From positions 1-32,997 of the IMG/VR virus record IMGVR_UViG_3300042387_000746: a stretch of 32,997 bases of DNA. One strand, given 5' to 3'. Below the pieces are notes generated by a model. It was not told the origin of the DNA. It saw nothing but the letters and a program-made list of their open reading frames with translations, and ran no database searches. Positions 1 through 8,094 of the stretch are shown here, piece by piece; position 1 is the stretch's first letter; each line of letters opens with the position of its first letter. The position numbers were made by a program, and so were the translations under genes. This DNA is from a virus.

Positions 1-262
1 CAAGTAAGTGAGCTGATACTAATGATTTACCACTTTGTTCTAATCCCGTAATTTCGGTAATTCTACCAACAGGCAAACCTCCATAAGGTCTATTAGAGAT
101 TGCCACATCCAACATTGATGCTCCGGTTGATACCCAACCTTCTACGTTTGTAGGGGAGTCATTGTTGTCCAAAAAGAATGCTACCTTTTGGTCTTTTGCT
201 TGTTTGTTTAGGGAGTCCGCTAGCACTTCTGCTAAGTCCACTTCCTTAGTTGCTTTCGCCAT
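1..262 (-). CDS. uvsX: UvsX/RecA-like recombinase (partial, N-terminal 87 codons)
   Basis: This is the N-terminal part of a RecA/UvsX-type strand-exchange ATPase, cut by the left window edge. The start is the ATG at 262-260. The visible 87 residues contain the typical sequence around residues 58-72 (NRPYGGLPVGRITEIT), followed by a Walker A motif GLEQSGKS at residues 73-80. This is the RecA arrangement of a conserved GRxxEIxG strand leading into the P-loop. In T4-like phages UvsX forms presynaptic filaments on ssDNA and drives recombination-dependent replication together with gp32. It lies 15 nt downstream of the gp32-like gene, so the two are probably co-transcribed from the tandem promoters at 1183-1305. 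The ATP-binding core beyond the P-loop and the DNA-binding loops are outside the window. UvsX rather than host-type RecA is chosen from the gp32 context. Confidence 0.9.
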   Translation of the reverse strand, partial: MAKATKEVDLAEVLADSLNKQAKDQKVAFFLDNNDSPTNVEGWVSTGASMLDVAISNRPYGGLPVGRITEITGLEQSGKSLVSAHLL

Positions 263-277
263 ATTAACTTATTTATT

Positions 278-1093
278 TTATGAATTGAAAAGGTCATCAA
301 AAGCTGCTGCTACATCATCAACTTTTTTAGCTGGTGCTGCTGGTTTTGATGGGGTTGTATCGAACGGTACTTCATCTTCATCTTTAGCCGTTGATGAAAG
401 GGTTTGGGCAGATGCCGATACCTCATCATCAGAAGTTCCAGATGGATTTAACCAACCTTCTAATACATTTTTCAATTCTGCATAAGTTAATTCTGAATAA
501 AGTTCAGTAATTTCCTTTTGGGAATTTAAGAATTTATCCGTTTCTTCTTTTGAAGTTGCCATTGGAGTTTCCTTTGGTTTAACACGGATAGTTGTTACAG
601 GGTAAGAAGTACCACTGTCTTCAGCCGATACTACTTCAACAGTAATATCTCTACCTTCATTTGGGTCAGTAATATCACCATAATCAGGATCTGCCATATA
701 ACCAAGAATTTCTTGATATACAGTTTTTCCAAAGCCCCAGAATCTTACGCCTTCACCTTCTTCACCTCTTACCAATACAGGTACGAATGTTCTAAGCTTT
801 GGCTCCATTTTCTTGGCCGCTTTCCAATCTTCCTTGTCACCCATTCTTTTAAGTTTATCAGCAAACTCAACAATAGGGTCAGGTCTACCAAAACTCATCG
901 GAGATAAGTAAGATTTGTTGTTAATGTTGTAGTGAAAATAAAGTTCAATAAAAGGATTTTCTTTATTGAATTTGTACGGCACCAATCGGATTGTGTGTTT
1001 ACCGGGTGCTGGTTTCCAAAGTTCTACAGTTGTTCTTTGGGTGTTTTGCAGTTTGTTAAGTCTGCTCTTAATTGCGTCTAAGTTAATAGCCAT
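278..1093 (-). CDS. 32: gp32-like single-stranded DNA-binding protein, zinc ligands absent
   Basis: This 271-aa protein is the T4 gp32-type ssDNA-binding protein, which coats replication and recombination intermediates and recruits partners through its acidic tail. Residues 31-58 (GKHTIRLVPYKF... then a YFHYNINNKSY-like strand) match the start of the gp32 core OB domain. The C-terminus (about 235-271) is acidic and Ala/Pro-rich and ends DDLFNS, as expected for the regulatory tail. T4 gp32 carries a His/Cys3 zinc site directly after the first strands. Here that region reads SPMSFGRPDPIVEF and the whole protein has no cysteine, so the zinc site is lost. It is preceded by two strong Bacteroidota-type promoters and followed 15 nt later by uvsX. 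Confidence 0.9.
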   Translation of the reverse strand: MAINLDAIKSRLNKLQNTQRTTVELWKPAPGKHTIRLVPYKFNKENPFIELYFHYNINNKSYLSPMSFGRPDPIVEFADKLKRMGDKEDWKAAKKMEPKLRTFVPVLVRGEEGEGVRFWGFGKTVYQEILGYMADPDYGDITDPNEGRDITVEVVSAEDSGTSYPVTTIRVKPKETPMATSKEETDKFLNSQKEITELYSELTYAELKNVLEGWLNPSGTSDDEVSASAQTLSSTAKDEDEVPFDTTPSKPAAPAKKVDDVAAAFDDLFNS

Positions 1094-1182
1094 GTCTTTT
1101 AAGTTTTAAGAGTTTATGTTTTATGGTTTTATTTAGGTGAGTGTCCTTCACCTCCGTTACATTAATAAATATAATAGAAATA

Positions 1183-1214
1183 CAAATATACGACAAATTA
1201 TTCAGAATTCCAAA
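1183..1214 (-). promoter_or_regulatory. Promoter P1 of the gp32-uvsX unit (TTTG-N20-TATATTTG)
   Basis: On the minus strand, TTTG at 1214-1211 is separated by exactly 20 nt from TATATTTG at 1190-1183. This fits the known Bacteroidota housekeeping promoter (TTTG, about 19 nt, TAnnTTTG). The -7 element sits in the same CGTATATTTGTATTT context as the tmRNA promoter. It lies about 90 nt upstream of the gp32 start codon. Confidence 0.75.
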
Positions 1215-1273
1215 TCTTTTTTAAAGTATATTTTGTAGAGCTATTGGCATTTATATATGATTGTGGATATACA

Positions 1274-1305
1274 CAAATATACGAAAAATAGTCGAGTATA
1301 CCAAA
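1274..1305 (-). promoter_or_regulatory. Promoter P2 of the gp32-uvsX unit (TTTG-N20-TATATTTG)
   Basis: TTTG at 1305-1302 and TATATTTG at 1281-1274 on the minus strand are again separated by 20 nt. The -33 element begins directly after the T-tract of the terminator at 1307-1338, so gp32 transcription restarts exactly where the upstream unit ends. With P1 it forms a tandem pair 91 nt apart, which is consistent with high gp32 demand. Confidence 0.75.
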
Positions 1306-1306
1306 T

Positions 1307-1338
1307 AAAAAAGGGAGAATTTTTAGTTTCTCCCTTTT
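1307..1338 (-). terminator. Intrinsic terminator after the 417-aa gene
   Basis: On the minus strand an 11-bp stem (AAAAGGGAGAA at 1338-1328 with TTCTCCCTTTT at 1319-1309) encloses an 8-nt loop. A T-run follows. It begins 2 nt after the stop codon of the 417-aa gene. Confidence 0.85.
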
Positions 1339-1340
1339 AT

Positions 1341-2594
1341 TTATTTTTTAATCATTGATGTTAGTTTCGTTGATTCCGTTTTTCCTTTTGAAAATTTAGC
1401 TTTTAGCTTATCATATATCGGTTGGAATTCTTCTTTACTCATTTCACCTTTTAATAGTTTTTGAACTTCAGGCATTTTCATTAAAGCTTTTGTAACTTTA
1501 TATGCTTGCTGTGGTTCTAAATCATTATCACCAGTTAATGCATCGTAATCAGGTTCAAAATATGGTTCACCATTGTAATTTGCAAATACAATTGACATTT
1601 TGCCATCATTGTTTGAACTTCCCACAGATAAAGTAATATAATTATCTTCATCATCGAAATCAGCATTTTTATCCATTATTTGCATAGGTCCTTCCCATCC
1701 ACCCATACCACCACCGCTTTCACGTGTAGTTTCAAATCCATTACCTCTTAAATCCAATTCATCTTCAAGTGCTGTTTCTATTTTATTCAATCTATCAGAT
1801 GTCAATTGAGGCCCTTCACCCCAGCTATCATCATCATCCCAATCATCATCGGCACCCTGTCCTTGTCTTTCACGTTCTGTATCTTTCCAATATGATTTAT
1901 CATCGTATTTAGATGTGTTAGGAGTATTTCCACCCATTTTATCTCTATGATTCCATACTTTATTTTTATCATCATATCGATAACCTAAGTTAGTTGCTGC
2001 ATCAGCGAATCCTTCTTCATCAAAATTCTTACTACCAAATTTTCCAAAATTATATCCCATGTCTGACAAAGCATTGTATAATTCCTTATCACTCTGTCCA
2101 TCTACAGATACATCCTGTTTAACTGATTGTGAATACTTCGTATTAGAATCGGATTTTGGATATTTAGCAATTACAGCTTTAGCGTATTTGTTACCAGGAA
2201 TACCAGTAACGGCGGTCATAAAATCAAATACGTTTAACTTACCTGAATTTAAATCATCGGATACTTTGGAAAGGTCTACACGATTTTTATCTGCCCATCC
2301 TGCTACCGCTTTTGGGACCATTTGAGCTCTAGATGCTACTGCAATAACAGGGTCAGCTTTTGGAGCTTTACCACCTCTATCTTTTGCATAATCTCCACCA
2401 AACATATCATTTGGTTTTACATCTGCTTTAGGCTGTCCACCTTTTTCAGCTTTAGGGTCTTCGTGAGAACCAGCTTTGATTGCCGCTTGATATGCATCTT
2501 TTGACTTGAAGTGTACCAACTTTCCAGTTTGTTTACTTCTTGCCTTAAAATCTTCTGCTTCGGTTAATAATCCTTTTAATTTAATATTTGCCAT
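1341..2594 (-). CDS. Hypothetical acidic protein, 417 aa, possible virion-associated protein
   Basis: I do not recognise a family. The N-terminus is basic and amphipathic (MANIKLKGLLTEAEDF), followed by a Lys/Gly/Asp-rich region (about 15-80), a helical region (about 85-175) and a very acidic low-complexity stretch (about 225-265, DDDWDDDDSWGEGP). A compact C-terminal domain (about 270-400) contains predicted strands such as NYITLSVGSSNN and a helical MPEVQKLLKGEMSKEEF segment. The LLTE-A near residue 11 fits the L-x-E/A consensus that T4 gp21 protease cleaves in capsid-targeted proteins, so an internal head protein is possible; this is inference. The gene has its own promoter (2615-2646) and its own terminator, so it is monocistronic. 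Confidence 0.75.
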   Translation of the reverse strand: MANIKLKGLLTEAEDFKARSKQTGKLVHFKSKDAYQAAIKAGSHEDPKAEKGGQPKADVKPNDMFGGDYAKDRGGKAPKADPVIAVASRAQMVPKAVAGWADKNRVDLSKVSDDLNSGKLNVFDFMTAVTGIPGNKYAKAVIAKYPKSDSNTKYSQSVKQDVSVDGQSDKELYNALSDMGYNFGKFGSKNFDEEGFADAATNLGYRYDDKNKVWNHRDKMGGNTPNTSKYDDKSYWKDTERERQGQGADDDWDDDDSWGEGPQLTSDRLNKIETALEDELDLRGNGFETTRESGGGMGGWEGPMQIMDKNADFDDEDNYITLSVGSSNNDGKMSIVFANYNGEPYFEPDYDALTGDNDLEPQQAYKVTKALMKMPEVQKLLKGEMSKEEFQPIYDKLKAKFSKGKTESTKLTSMIKK

Positions 2595-2613
2595 GTTTCT
2601 AATGTTATATTTT

Positions 2614-2646
2614 ATAAATATACGAAATTATTTTTAATTAAACAAA
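2614..2646 (-). promoter_or_regulatory. Promoter of the 417-aa gene (TTTG-N20-TATATTTA)
   Basis: TTTG at 2646-2643 is followed after exactly 20 nt by TATATTTA at 2622-2615. The same CG precedes TATATTT as in the gp32 and tmRNA promoters. The last base of the -7 element is A instead of G, so the site also contains the ATATTTAT late-type motif (2614-2621). It looks like a hybrid of the two promoter classes. The -7 element is about 20 nt from the ATG. Confidence 0.65.
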
Positions 2647-2648
2647 TT

Positions 2649-3485
2649 TTACGCTAATAAATGATAATATTCTTTGAAATGTTTAATTCTGTCAGCCAAT
2701 CCAATTGTACCACCATTTACTCTTTTTGTAATAGATGTTACCACAGTATCACCTGCTCCACCATCTGCTAATTTGTTCAATCCGTTTTTAGACCAGAACC
2801 ATGCTGCTGATAATAATGCGTATTGAGATGATACTTTATCAGGATTTGATGCGATATCTTCACCAATTGCTTTACCAAATTGTGTGTAGTTATCTCTACC
2901 TGTTAATTGGATATATCCTCTGCCTCTAAATTTGTAGCCATCACCACTTGCTTCCGAACCATTAGCCATACGATTTGCATACACTTTGTTTGCAATCTTT
3001 TGTGGTTGTCTAGCATACGGAGTTGCTGCTGCTTCAGTTGGGAAATATTTCTTAAAGATACCAGCCAATCCTTTAGCTGAATAGTTTAGGTTCTCTTGTG
3101 TTACTCTAAATCCACCACTCTCATGTCCACATTGTGCTAAGAAGTGTGCTAATCTTAATGGAGTATTAATTTGGAACTTAGCTGCCGTATCAGGAATCAT
3201 TTGGATAACTGCATCAGGAATATGTCCTCTCAATTTATCCAATTTCAATCCACCAACATTTGCCACAGGTTGAACTGGTGCTGCTGGTACTGGCGTTGAT
3301 TCTCCCATAATTTTTGCCCAAGTTGCCGGTCCTACTATACCATCCGCAACTAAACCATTCTTTGCTTGCCATTCTTTTACAGCTGCTTCAGTTTTAGGTC
3401 CAAAATTAGTTACTGCTGGTTCGATTCCCAGCTTTTGTTGCATTAACTTAACATTTTCGTTGTTATCGCCTTTTTTAAGTATCAT
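2649..3485 (-). CDS. Endolysin: peptidoglycan-binding domain plus GH19 glycosidase
   Basis: This 278-aa lysis enzyme cleaves the glycan strands of peptidoglycan. Residues 2-60 form a PG_binding_1 domain (KGDNNENVKLMQQKLG... then VADGIVGPATWAKI). A Pro/Val-rich linker covers about 63-78. Residues 80-278 are a glycoside hydrolase 19 (chitinase/lysozyme) domain. It has the catalytic-Glu motif CGHESGGF (Glu122), the NLNYSAKGL segment and the family signature GYKFRGRGYIQLTGRDNY near residue 180. No signal peptide or membrane segment is seen, so release would need a holin; none is recognised nearby. It starts 16 nt after the SpeD-like gene ends, so it is probably in the same transcript. Confidence 0.93.
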   Translation of the reverse strand: MILKKGDNNENVKLMQQKLGIEPAVTNFGPKTEAAVKEWQAKNGLVADGIVGPATWAKIMGESTPVPAAPVQPVANVGGLKLDKLRGHIPDAVIQMIPDTAAKFQINTPLRLAHFLAQCGHESGGFRVTQENLNYSAKGLAGIFKKYFPTEAAATPYARQPQKIANKVYANRMANGSEASGDGYKFRGRGYIQLTGRDNYTQFGKAIGEDIASNPDKVSSQYALLSAAWFWSKNGLNKLADGGAGDTVVTSITKRVNGGTIGLADRIKHFKEYYHLLA

Positions 3486-3501
3486 AATGTTAATATTTAA
3501 A

Positions 3502-3903
3502 TTATTTGTTTTTTGTGAAATGCCCAGAATTTACTAATTCAAAGGTACTTCCGTTTCTATCTATAAACTGCCAATAGGCTTCTTTTAATTCAAACCATTC
3601 ATCAATATGGTCTAATACTTGTGTTGGTGTAAAATCCGAACAACTATATAAATCAAATTGAAACATAGCTGGACTTTCGTTATCCCAAACATGAATACTA
3701 GCATGCGATGTTGCTAGCGTTACCGTTCCAGTTATTCCTTCGTTGCCCGGTTCATTAACATAAACCGATGTAGGACCAGCAACTACTTTCATTCCTACTT
3801 TATTAACTAATTGTCTAAACCATTCGTTTAATACGTTTTCGGTTTGTGGTGGGGTTTTTATGTATCCTTTTACAAGTAAATGTAAATGATTTGGTATAAA
3901 CAT
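3502..3903 (-). CDS. speD: S-adenosylmethionine decarboxylase-like protein (SpeD family)
   Basis: The 133-aa sequence matches the short prokaryotic AdoMet decarboxylase, a self-cleaving pyruvoyl enzyme that makes decarboxylated AdoMet for spermidine synthesis. The core GITGTVTLATSHASIHVW (56-73) corresponds to the family motif around the cleavage site. Ser66 would become the pyruvoyl group, His71 is the processing histidine (spacing of 5 kept) and Cys88 in DLYSCSDF is the catalytic cysteine, with two extra residues before it. The Glu normally preceding the cleaved Ser is Thr65 here, so autoprocessing may differ. A GAGGAA ribosome-binding site within the end of the upstream gene, 10-15 nt before the ATG, supports the start. 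SpeD genes are known in T4-like cyanophages. A non-catalytic homologue is possible. Confidence 0.65.
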   Translation of the reverse strand: MFIPNHLHLLVKGYIKTPPQTENVLNEWFRQLVNKVGMKVVAGPTSVYVNEPGNEGITGTVTLATSHASIHVWDNESPAMFQFDLYSCSDFTPTQVLDHIDEWFELKEAYWQFIDRNGSTFELVNSGHFTKNK

Positions 3904-3910
3904 TTTCTAA

Positions 3911-4342
3911 TTATTCCTCACTATTTTTATTGTTATTCGTTTCAGTCTCACCAAATGACATTACTTCAAAAACTCTTGTCTGAATTTTCTTAGTTCCTTC
4001 CGCATTTGTTAGTATGATTGAATTCTTAAATTTCTGCCAATTAATGACAAACGAAGAATCTAATACCCCACCATTTTCCTCTTTAACCAATTCGTTAAGA
4101 GCATTTATAGTGTATAGTGAATTAGATTCCTTCTTTCTATGTATTAATATTGTATTTTCCAACGGAGTATCCGGTTGGAATGCAGTATCTATATTATATG
4201 TAATAAACAACTCATCCAAATTAGATTTGTTTTGTAATATATAAATGTAATTATACACTATATGATACGTTTCTCTAATTTGTTGTAGAGTATTTTGTAA
4301 CTCTCCTTTTGTTGTAAATGTACAAAGTAACTGTGTCTTCAT
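3911..4342 (-). CDS. Hypothetical protein, 143 aa
   Basis: I do not recognise this family. The protein starts MKTQLLCTFTTKGEL and has an alternating strand/helix pattern, a long helix with the sequence ELQNTLQQIRETYHIVYNYIYILQNK (in part) near residues 14-40, and a hydrophilic Asn/Glu tail. No signal peptide or membrane segment is seen. The early part (LCTFTTKGELQNTLQQI) has the look of a small alpha/beta sandwich, but that is only an impression. It opens a transcription unit: the late-type ATATTTAT motif at 4364-4371 is 22 nt before the ATG, and a speD-like gene follows after 7 nt. Confidence 0.75.
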   Translation of the reverse strand: MKTQLLCTFTTKGELQNTLQQIRETYHIVYNYIYILQNKSNLDELFITYNIDTAFQPDTPLENTILIHRKKESNSLYTINALNELVKEENGGVLDSSFVINWQKFKNSIILTNAEGTKKIQTRVFEVMSFGETETNNNKNSEE

Positions 4343-4363
4343 CCTCTTTTCTTTTAATTAACT

Positions 4364-4371
4364 ATAAATAT
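4364..4371 (-). promoter_or_regulatory. Late-type promoter motif ATATTTAT
   Basis: ATATTTAT on the minus strand lies 22 nt upstream of the 143-aa gene. It is one of a set at similar distance from late transcription-unit starts. No TTTG element is found at 20 nt spacing. Confidence 0.5.
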
Positions 4372-4401
4372 TAAAAATGAAAAGGAAGGATAAAAAACAG
4401 G

Positions 4402-7400
4402 TTATTTTTTAGATTGTGAAGTTTGTTGCTTTATTTGTTGCTTTAATTGATTCATTCTATCTGAATATGGTTTTGTTGCTGCTTCAACATCTCTAACTGC
4501 TTTAGCAAGTGCCAAATCTGTCTTTTTAACATCTTTTTTATTCATAAGTTTTATACCAGCTTGTTTAACAACAGCTAAGAATGATTTTCTCAATTCACCA
4601 ACAGGTTTTGTCAAACCTCTACCTCTAGAACCACCTTGCTGACGTACTCCTCTTGTAATACTTAATGGATGTCTTACCGATGTATCTATTCCTCTTTCTT
4701 TAAGTTTTTCATCATATTTAGGGTCTATTTCTCTAAATTGTTCTGCATCTTTTGTATTTGGGTGATACCAATTCCAAGCTTTACATATTATATTCATTTC
4801 ATCTTGGTTAAATTGCTCTAGTGTTTCTTCATTAATTCCACTATAATCTCCATTTCCAAATGAAGTTACCAAACTTGTTAATAATGCACTACGTCTTACA
4901 TTTTTTAGTTTTGTCTCTAATTCTTTCTTCTCCTTCTCATCAGGAGATGCTGATAATTTTTTATTTATTCTTTCAATTAATGCATTTCCTTCTAACGAGT
5001 TTTTCAATTGATTTAATGGTGTTTCCATCAAATCCCAGTTTTCAGGACTATCTAACTCATCTTGCTCTGCCAATAAAGTTGTTTTAATTCCCTTCTTTTT
5101 CTTATCAGCAACTCTTTGTGCAGCTGAGCTATATGGTACATGGTGGTCTAATTGCATTTGATTAAATGGAACAAACTCACCCGTAATAGCACTTCTTCCA
5201 CCAGTTTCTAAATATTTTTTTATAATATCTCTTACCCTTTGATTACCAGCTTCTCTAGTTGTTAATTGAGAGTCTACACCACCTGCTTTTTTTATTGAAT
5301 TATATACCGATGAAAACTGTGTTTTCAATATTTCTTTCATTGTTTCGATAGCTATATCAATATCTTCCTCACTAACATCGTATTTAGGCAATGGTAATCT
5401 ATATTCAGGATCTTCTATTTGTTTTTTAGTAACCTCTAATAAAGCTTGCATTTGCTTTTCAGTTGGAACAAATACACCAGCCCCAGATAGTTTTTTCTTT
5501 TGGGTTGGGATTAATCCAGATTCAACTATTTTAGCCAACTCCTCTTTTCTATATTTTAATCTAGCTTTATCTTCTGGAGTTGCTACGAATTTTTTTGTTT
5601 TCTTAGTAGAAGCCGCTTTAGTTCCACCAGTTGATTTTGTAGGCTTTTTTGATTGCTTTTCTTTAGCTTTAGCTACAACCGTTGCTTTCTTTTGATTTTT
5701 AGGTGGAATTGTTTTTACTTTAACTGTATTACCACCAGAAGTTCTTTTTGTTACAGTTGCTTCAAATAATAAATAAGCCCAAGTTTCATCACCTTCAATC
5801 AATACCTTTTCAACAACACTTTCGGTTTTTACATATTGTGCAGGTCCATCCGGAGTATCAGAATAATAATTACCACCTACATTATAAATTACACCACCGG
5901 ATTTTGCATCAGCTTGTTTTGGTTCAGGTAGTTTTTCAGTTGGAGCATCTTTTGCTTTACCTTTCATTATATCATCAACCAATTCCGCATGAGATTCACC
6001 TGCCATTACAACAGGTATTTTACCTTGTGCAGCTAATTCCTTTTGTTTTTTAATTAAGTTAAGGTCTCTTGCTTTATTAAATGCAACTTGAACATCATTA
6101 ACACCTGTTTCTTTGTCACCATTATCTTCTGGGAATGATAATCTATATAATGTATCTTTGTCCTGTTCAGATGGATTATCCCAATTTTCTATTGGTGGGA
6201 ATCCAGCTTCTTTAGCTGCGTTTTGTAAGAATTCTTTACCTTCATCATCCAAATAATCATTTGGTGACATTGTATCAGTTCCTTCACCTTGCCCAATCAT
6301 ACTAGCCCAATTACCAGCTTTGATTTTACTTTGTGGAAGACCTGTTTGTTCTTCTTGTGATTTGTACAAATCAGATTGGTCATTATGAACATCTAATTCA
6401 TCACCATCCCAAGTATCTATCGATGCACCCATTTCTTTAAACTTAGGTGCTGAATATTCCATCTCATCGTTAAATTCTAATTCACCACTATCTCCAGTTG
6501 CACCACCTTCACCAACAAATACTATATCCTTCCATCTTTCTTTTGGTACACTTGCTTTGACTTGATTTATAATATCATCAGCCATTTTAGTATCTCTATG
6601 TTGAGTACCAAAAAGGAATCCACCACCTTCTAATTCTACAGTTTTAATTTCCTTTCCAGATGATTCACCTTTAAATGTTTTTACATTTGATGTTGGGTCT
6701 TTTTCGTTTGGTTTTACTTCTGCTGCTTTTGGTTGAGTTGCATCTTCTTTATTCGCATCTGCTTTCTTAGCCGCAATACCCATATCTTCTGCAAACTTAT
6801 TCGCCATTGGAATTGCATCTTTAATATCCATATCCAATACCGTTGTTTTCATTGGTATTTGTGCATCTGGATGTGCTGCATTATATGCTACAATTGCTGC
6901 CCAACGGTGATGTCCATCAATTACATATCCATCTCTACTCACATATATTGGTGCAGTTATTTTTGGATGATTCGGGTCTTTCTCTAAAGCTCCCATCATA
7001 CCAACTACCTTTGCTCCAACTAATTCTGATTGAGTTGCTTTTAATTTATCTGCAGGTACTTCCGTTTGAAGGGTCTTAATACCTTTCTCTTTTAACATTT
7101 CTTTGAATACAGGTTCAGTATCAACTTCACCACTTTCATCGGCTTCCATTCCAGCTGCTCTACTACCAGGTTGAGCCGTTCCTTTAAATTGTGGCATTTC
7201 TGCTCTTGGTATTCCTAAGTTATCATCACAATATAAGTTTGTACCAGGCACAGTCACATCACATAAGTTAATGTTTGGTGCTGGTTCTCCTTTAGCTTTT
7301 GCATCAGCTATTTGTTGTGCTACTTTACTAATATCGGTATTAAATTTATCTAACTCCTCCGGTGTTACACCATCTGGAATATCAGAACCACCTCCAAATG

Positions 7401-8094
7401 TTTCTGGGTCAGCTTGTGGCATTTCCGCTGAAACATCTTTACTATCTATTGGATTAAATTCATTATCTTCTTTTGGTTCTTGCTCCTTTTCAACTTCTTT
7501 ATCAGCTTCAGCATCTTTTGCTAATTGAGCTTGAACTTCTTTTTCTTTATCTAAACGGGCCGCCATTGCTGGGTCTGCTTTAGGGTCAAACATAGCTTGT
7601 GCAGCTTTTGCTTTTTCTTCTTCACCCCCACCTGCAGGTTCTTCACCACCTTTATCATCCTTTGGTTTTTCAGCACCACCAGCTTGTCCTTGTCCACCTA
7701 AATCCTGATTCATCTTATCTCTTTCAGGAGTTCCATCGGCAGGTAAAAGAGCTTCAGCTGCTTTTCTACCAGGGTGGTCAGCAGCTAATCTTAATAGGTT
7801 ACCAACAATACCTTCAGCATCTTCACCTTTTGAATTTTTATATTTAATTTTTTTATTAAGAACTGGATTTGTAAATGAACCTTCTTCTTCTTTAACAGGT
7901 TCAGGTGTTTTTCCTTTTTCCATTAATAGATTTTCTACTAATGTATTCTTAATGTGTGATAACCCCATTTCTGAAAGTACCTCACCCAACTCCTTTAAAT
8001 GGATTGGGTTCTTTGGGTTTGGCATTCCATCATCACAACGGTAAGCCCATTCAGAAAGTATTTCGTTTATTAATTCAGATAAATTCATATTCAT
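4402..8094 (-). CDS. 1230-aa multidomain polyvalent-type protein: ParB-like, possible TraB/Tiki-like, HNH nuclease
   Basis: Several domains are joined by low-complexity linkers. Residues 1-60 form a compact helical N-terminal domain (AYRCDDGMPNPKNPIHLKEL). A Lys/Glu/Pro/Ala-rich linker runs to about 260. Residues about 340-440 hold a ParB/sulfiredoxin-like domain with the hallmark YVIDGHHRWAAIVAY (near 385-400). Residues about 495-705 begin FLFGTQHRDTKMADDI, include DIVFVGEGG and end VVMAGESHAELVDDI, a pattern resembling TraB/Tiki-type hydrolase folds; this is weaker. A basic Lys/Thr/Ala linker (about 775-845) follows. Residues about 955-1050 form an HNH endonuclease with LDHHVPYS and a downstream ENWDLMETPLNQLKNS. 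The C-terminus (1120-1230) is basic. Such architectures are called polyvalent proteins in phages and are thought to be injected with DNA. The start overlaps the nuclease gene stop (TAATG). Confidence 0.8.
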   Translation of the reverse strand: MNMNLSELINEILSEWAYRCDDGMPNPKNPIHLKELGEVLSEMGLSHIKNTLVENLLMEKGKTPEPVKEEEGSFTNPVLNKKIKYKNSKGEDAEGIVGNLLRLAADHPGRKAAEALLPADGTPERDKMNQDLGGQGQAGGAEKPKDDKGGEEPAGGGEEEKAKAAQAMFDPKADPAMAARLDKEKEVQAQLAKDAEADKEVEKEQEPKEDNEFNPIDSKDVSAEMPQADPETFGGGSDIPDGVTPEELDKFNTDISKVAQQIADAKAKGEPAPNINLCDVTVPGTNLYCDDNLGIPRAEMPQFKGTAQPGSRAAGMEADESGEVDTEPVFKEMLKEKGIKTLQTEVPADKLKATQSELVGAKVVGMMGALEKDPNHPKITAPIYVSRDGYVIDGHHRWAAIVAYNAAHPDAQIPMKTTVLDMDIKDAIPMANKFAEDMGIAAKKADANKEDATQPKAAEVKPNEKDPTSNVKTFKGESSGKEIKTVELEGGGFLFGTQHRDTKMADDIINQVKASVPKERWKDIVFVGEGGATGDSGELEFNDEMEYSAPKFKEMGASIDTWDGDELDVHNDQSDLYKSQEEQTGLPQSKIKAGNWASMIGQGEGTDTMSPNDYLDDEGKEFLQNAAKEAGFPPIENWDNPSEQDKDTLYRLSFPEDNGDKETGVNDVQVAFNKARDLNLIKKQKELAAQGKIPVVMAGESHAELVDDIMKGKAKDAPTEKLPEPKQADAKSGGVIYNVGGNYYSDTPDGPAQYVKTESVVEKVLIEGDETWAYLLFEATVTKRTSGGNTVKVKTIPPKNQKKATVVAKAKEKQSKKPTKSTGGTKAASTKKTKKFVATPEDKARLKYRKEELAKIVESGLIPTQKKKLSGAGVFVPTEKQMQALLEVTKKQIEDPEYRLPLPKYDVSEEDIDIAIETMKEILKTQFSSVYNSIKKAGGVDSQLTTREAGNQRVRDIIKKYLETGGRSAITGEFVPFNQMQLDHHVPYSSAAQRVADKKKKGIKTTLLAEQDELDSPENWDLMETPLNQLKNSLEGNALIERINKKLSASPDEKEKKELETKLKNVRRSALLTSLVTSFGNGDYSGINEETLEQFNQDEMNIICKAWNWYHPNTKDAEQFREIDPKYDEKLKERGIDTSVRHPLSITRGVRQQGGSRGRGLTKPVGELRKSFLAVVKQAGIKLMNKKDVKKTDLALAKAVRDVEAATKPYSDRMNQLKQQIKQQTSQSKK

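Noticed and set aside
2649-4342. Holin near the endolysin
   Set aside because: Neither neighbour has a membrane segment with the length and charge pattern of a holin.
4860-7847. Several plus-strand ORFs opposite the 1230-aa gene
   Set aside because: They are rich in Leu, His and Phe, lack start signals and reflect the codon bias of the opposite strand.
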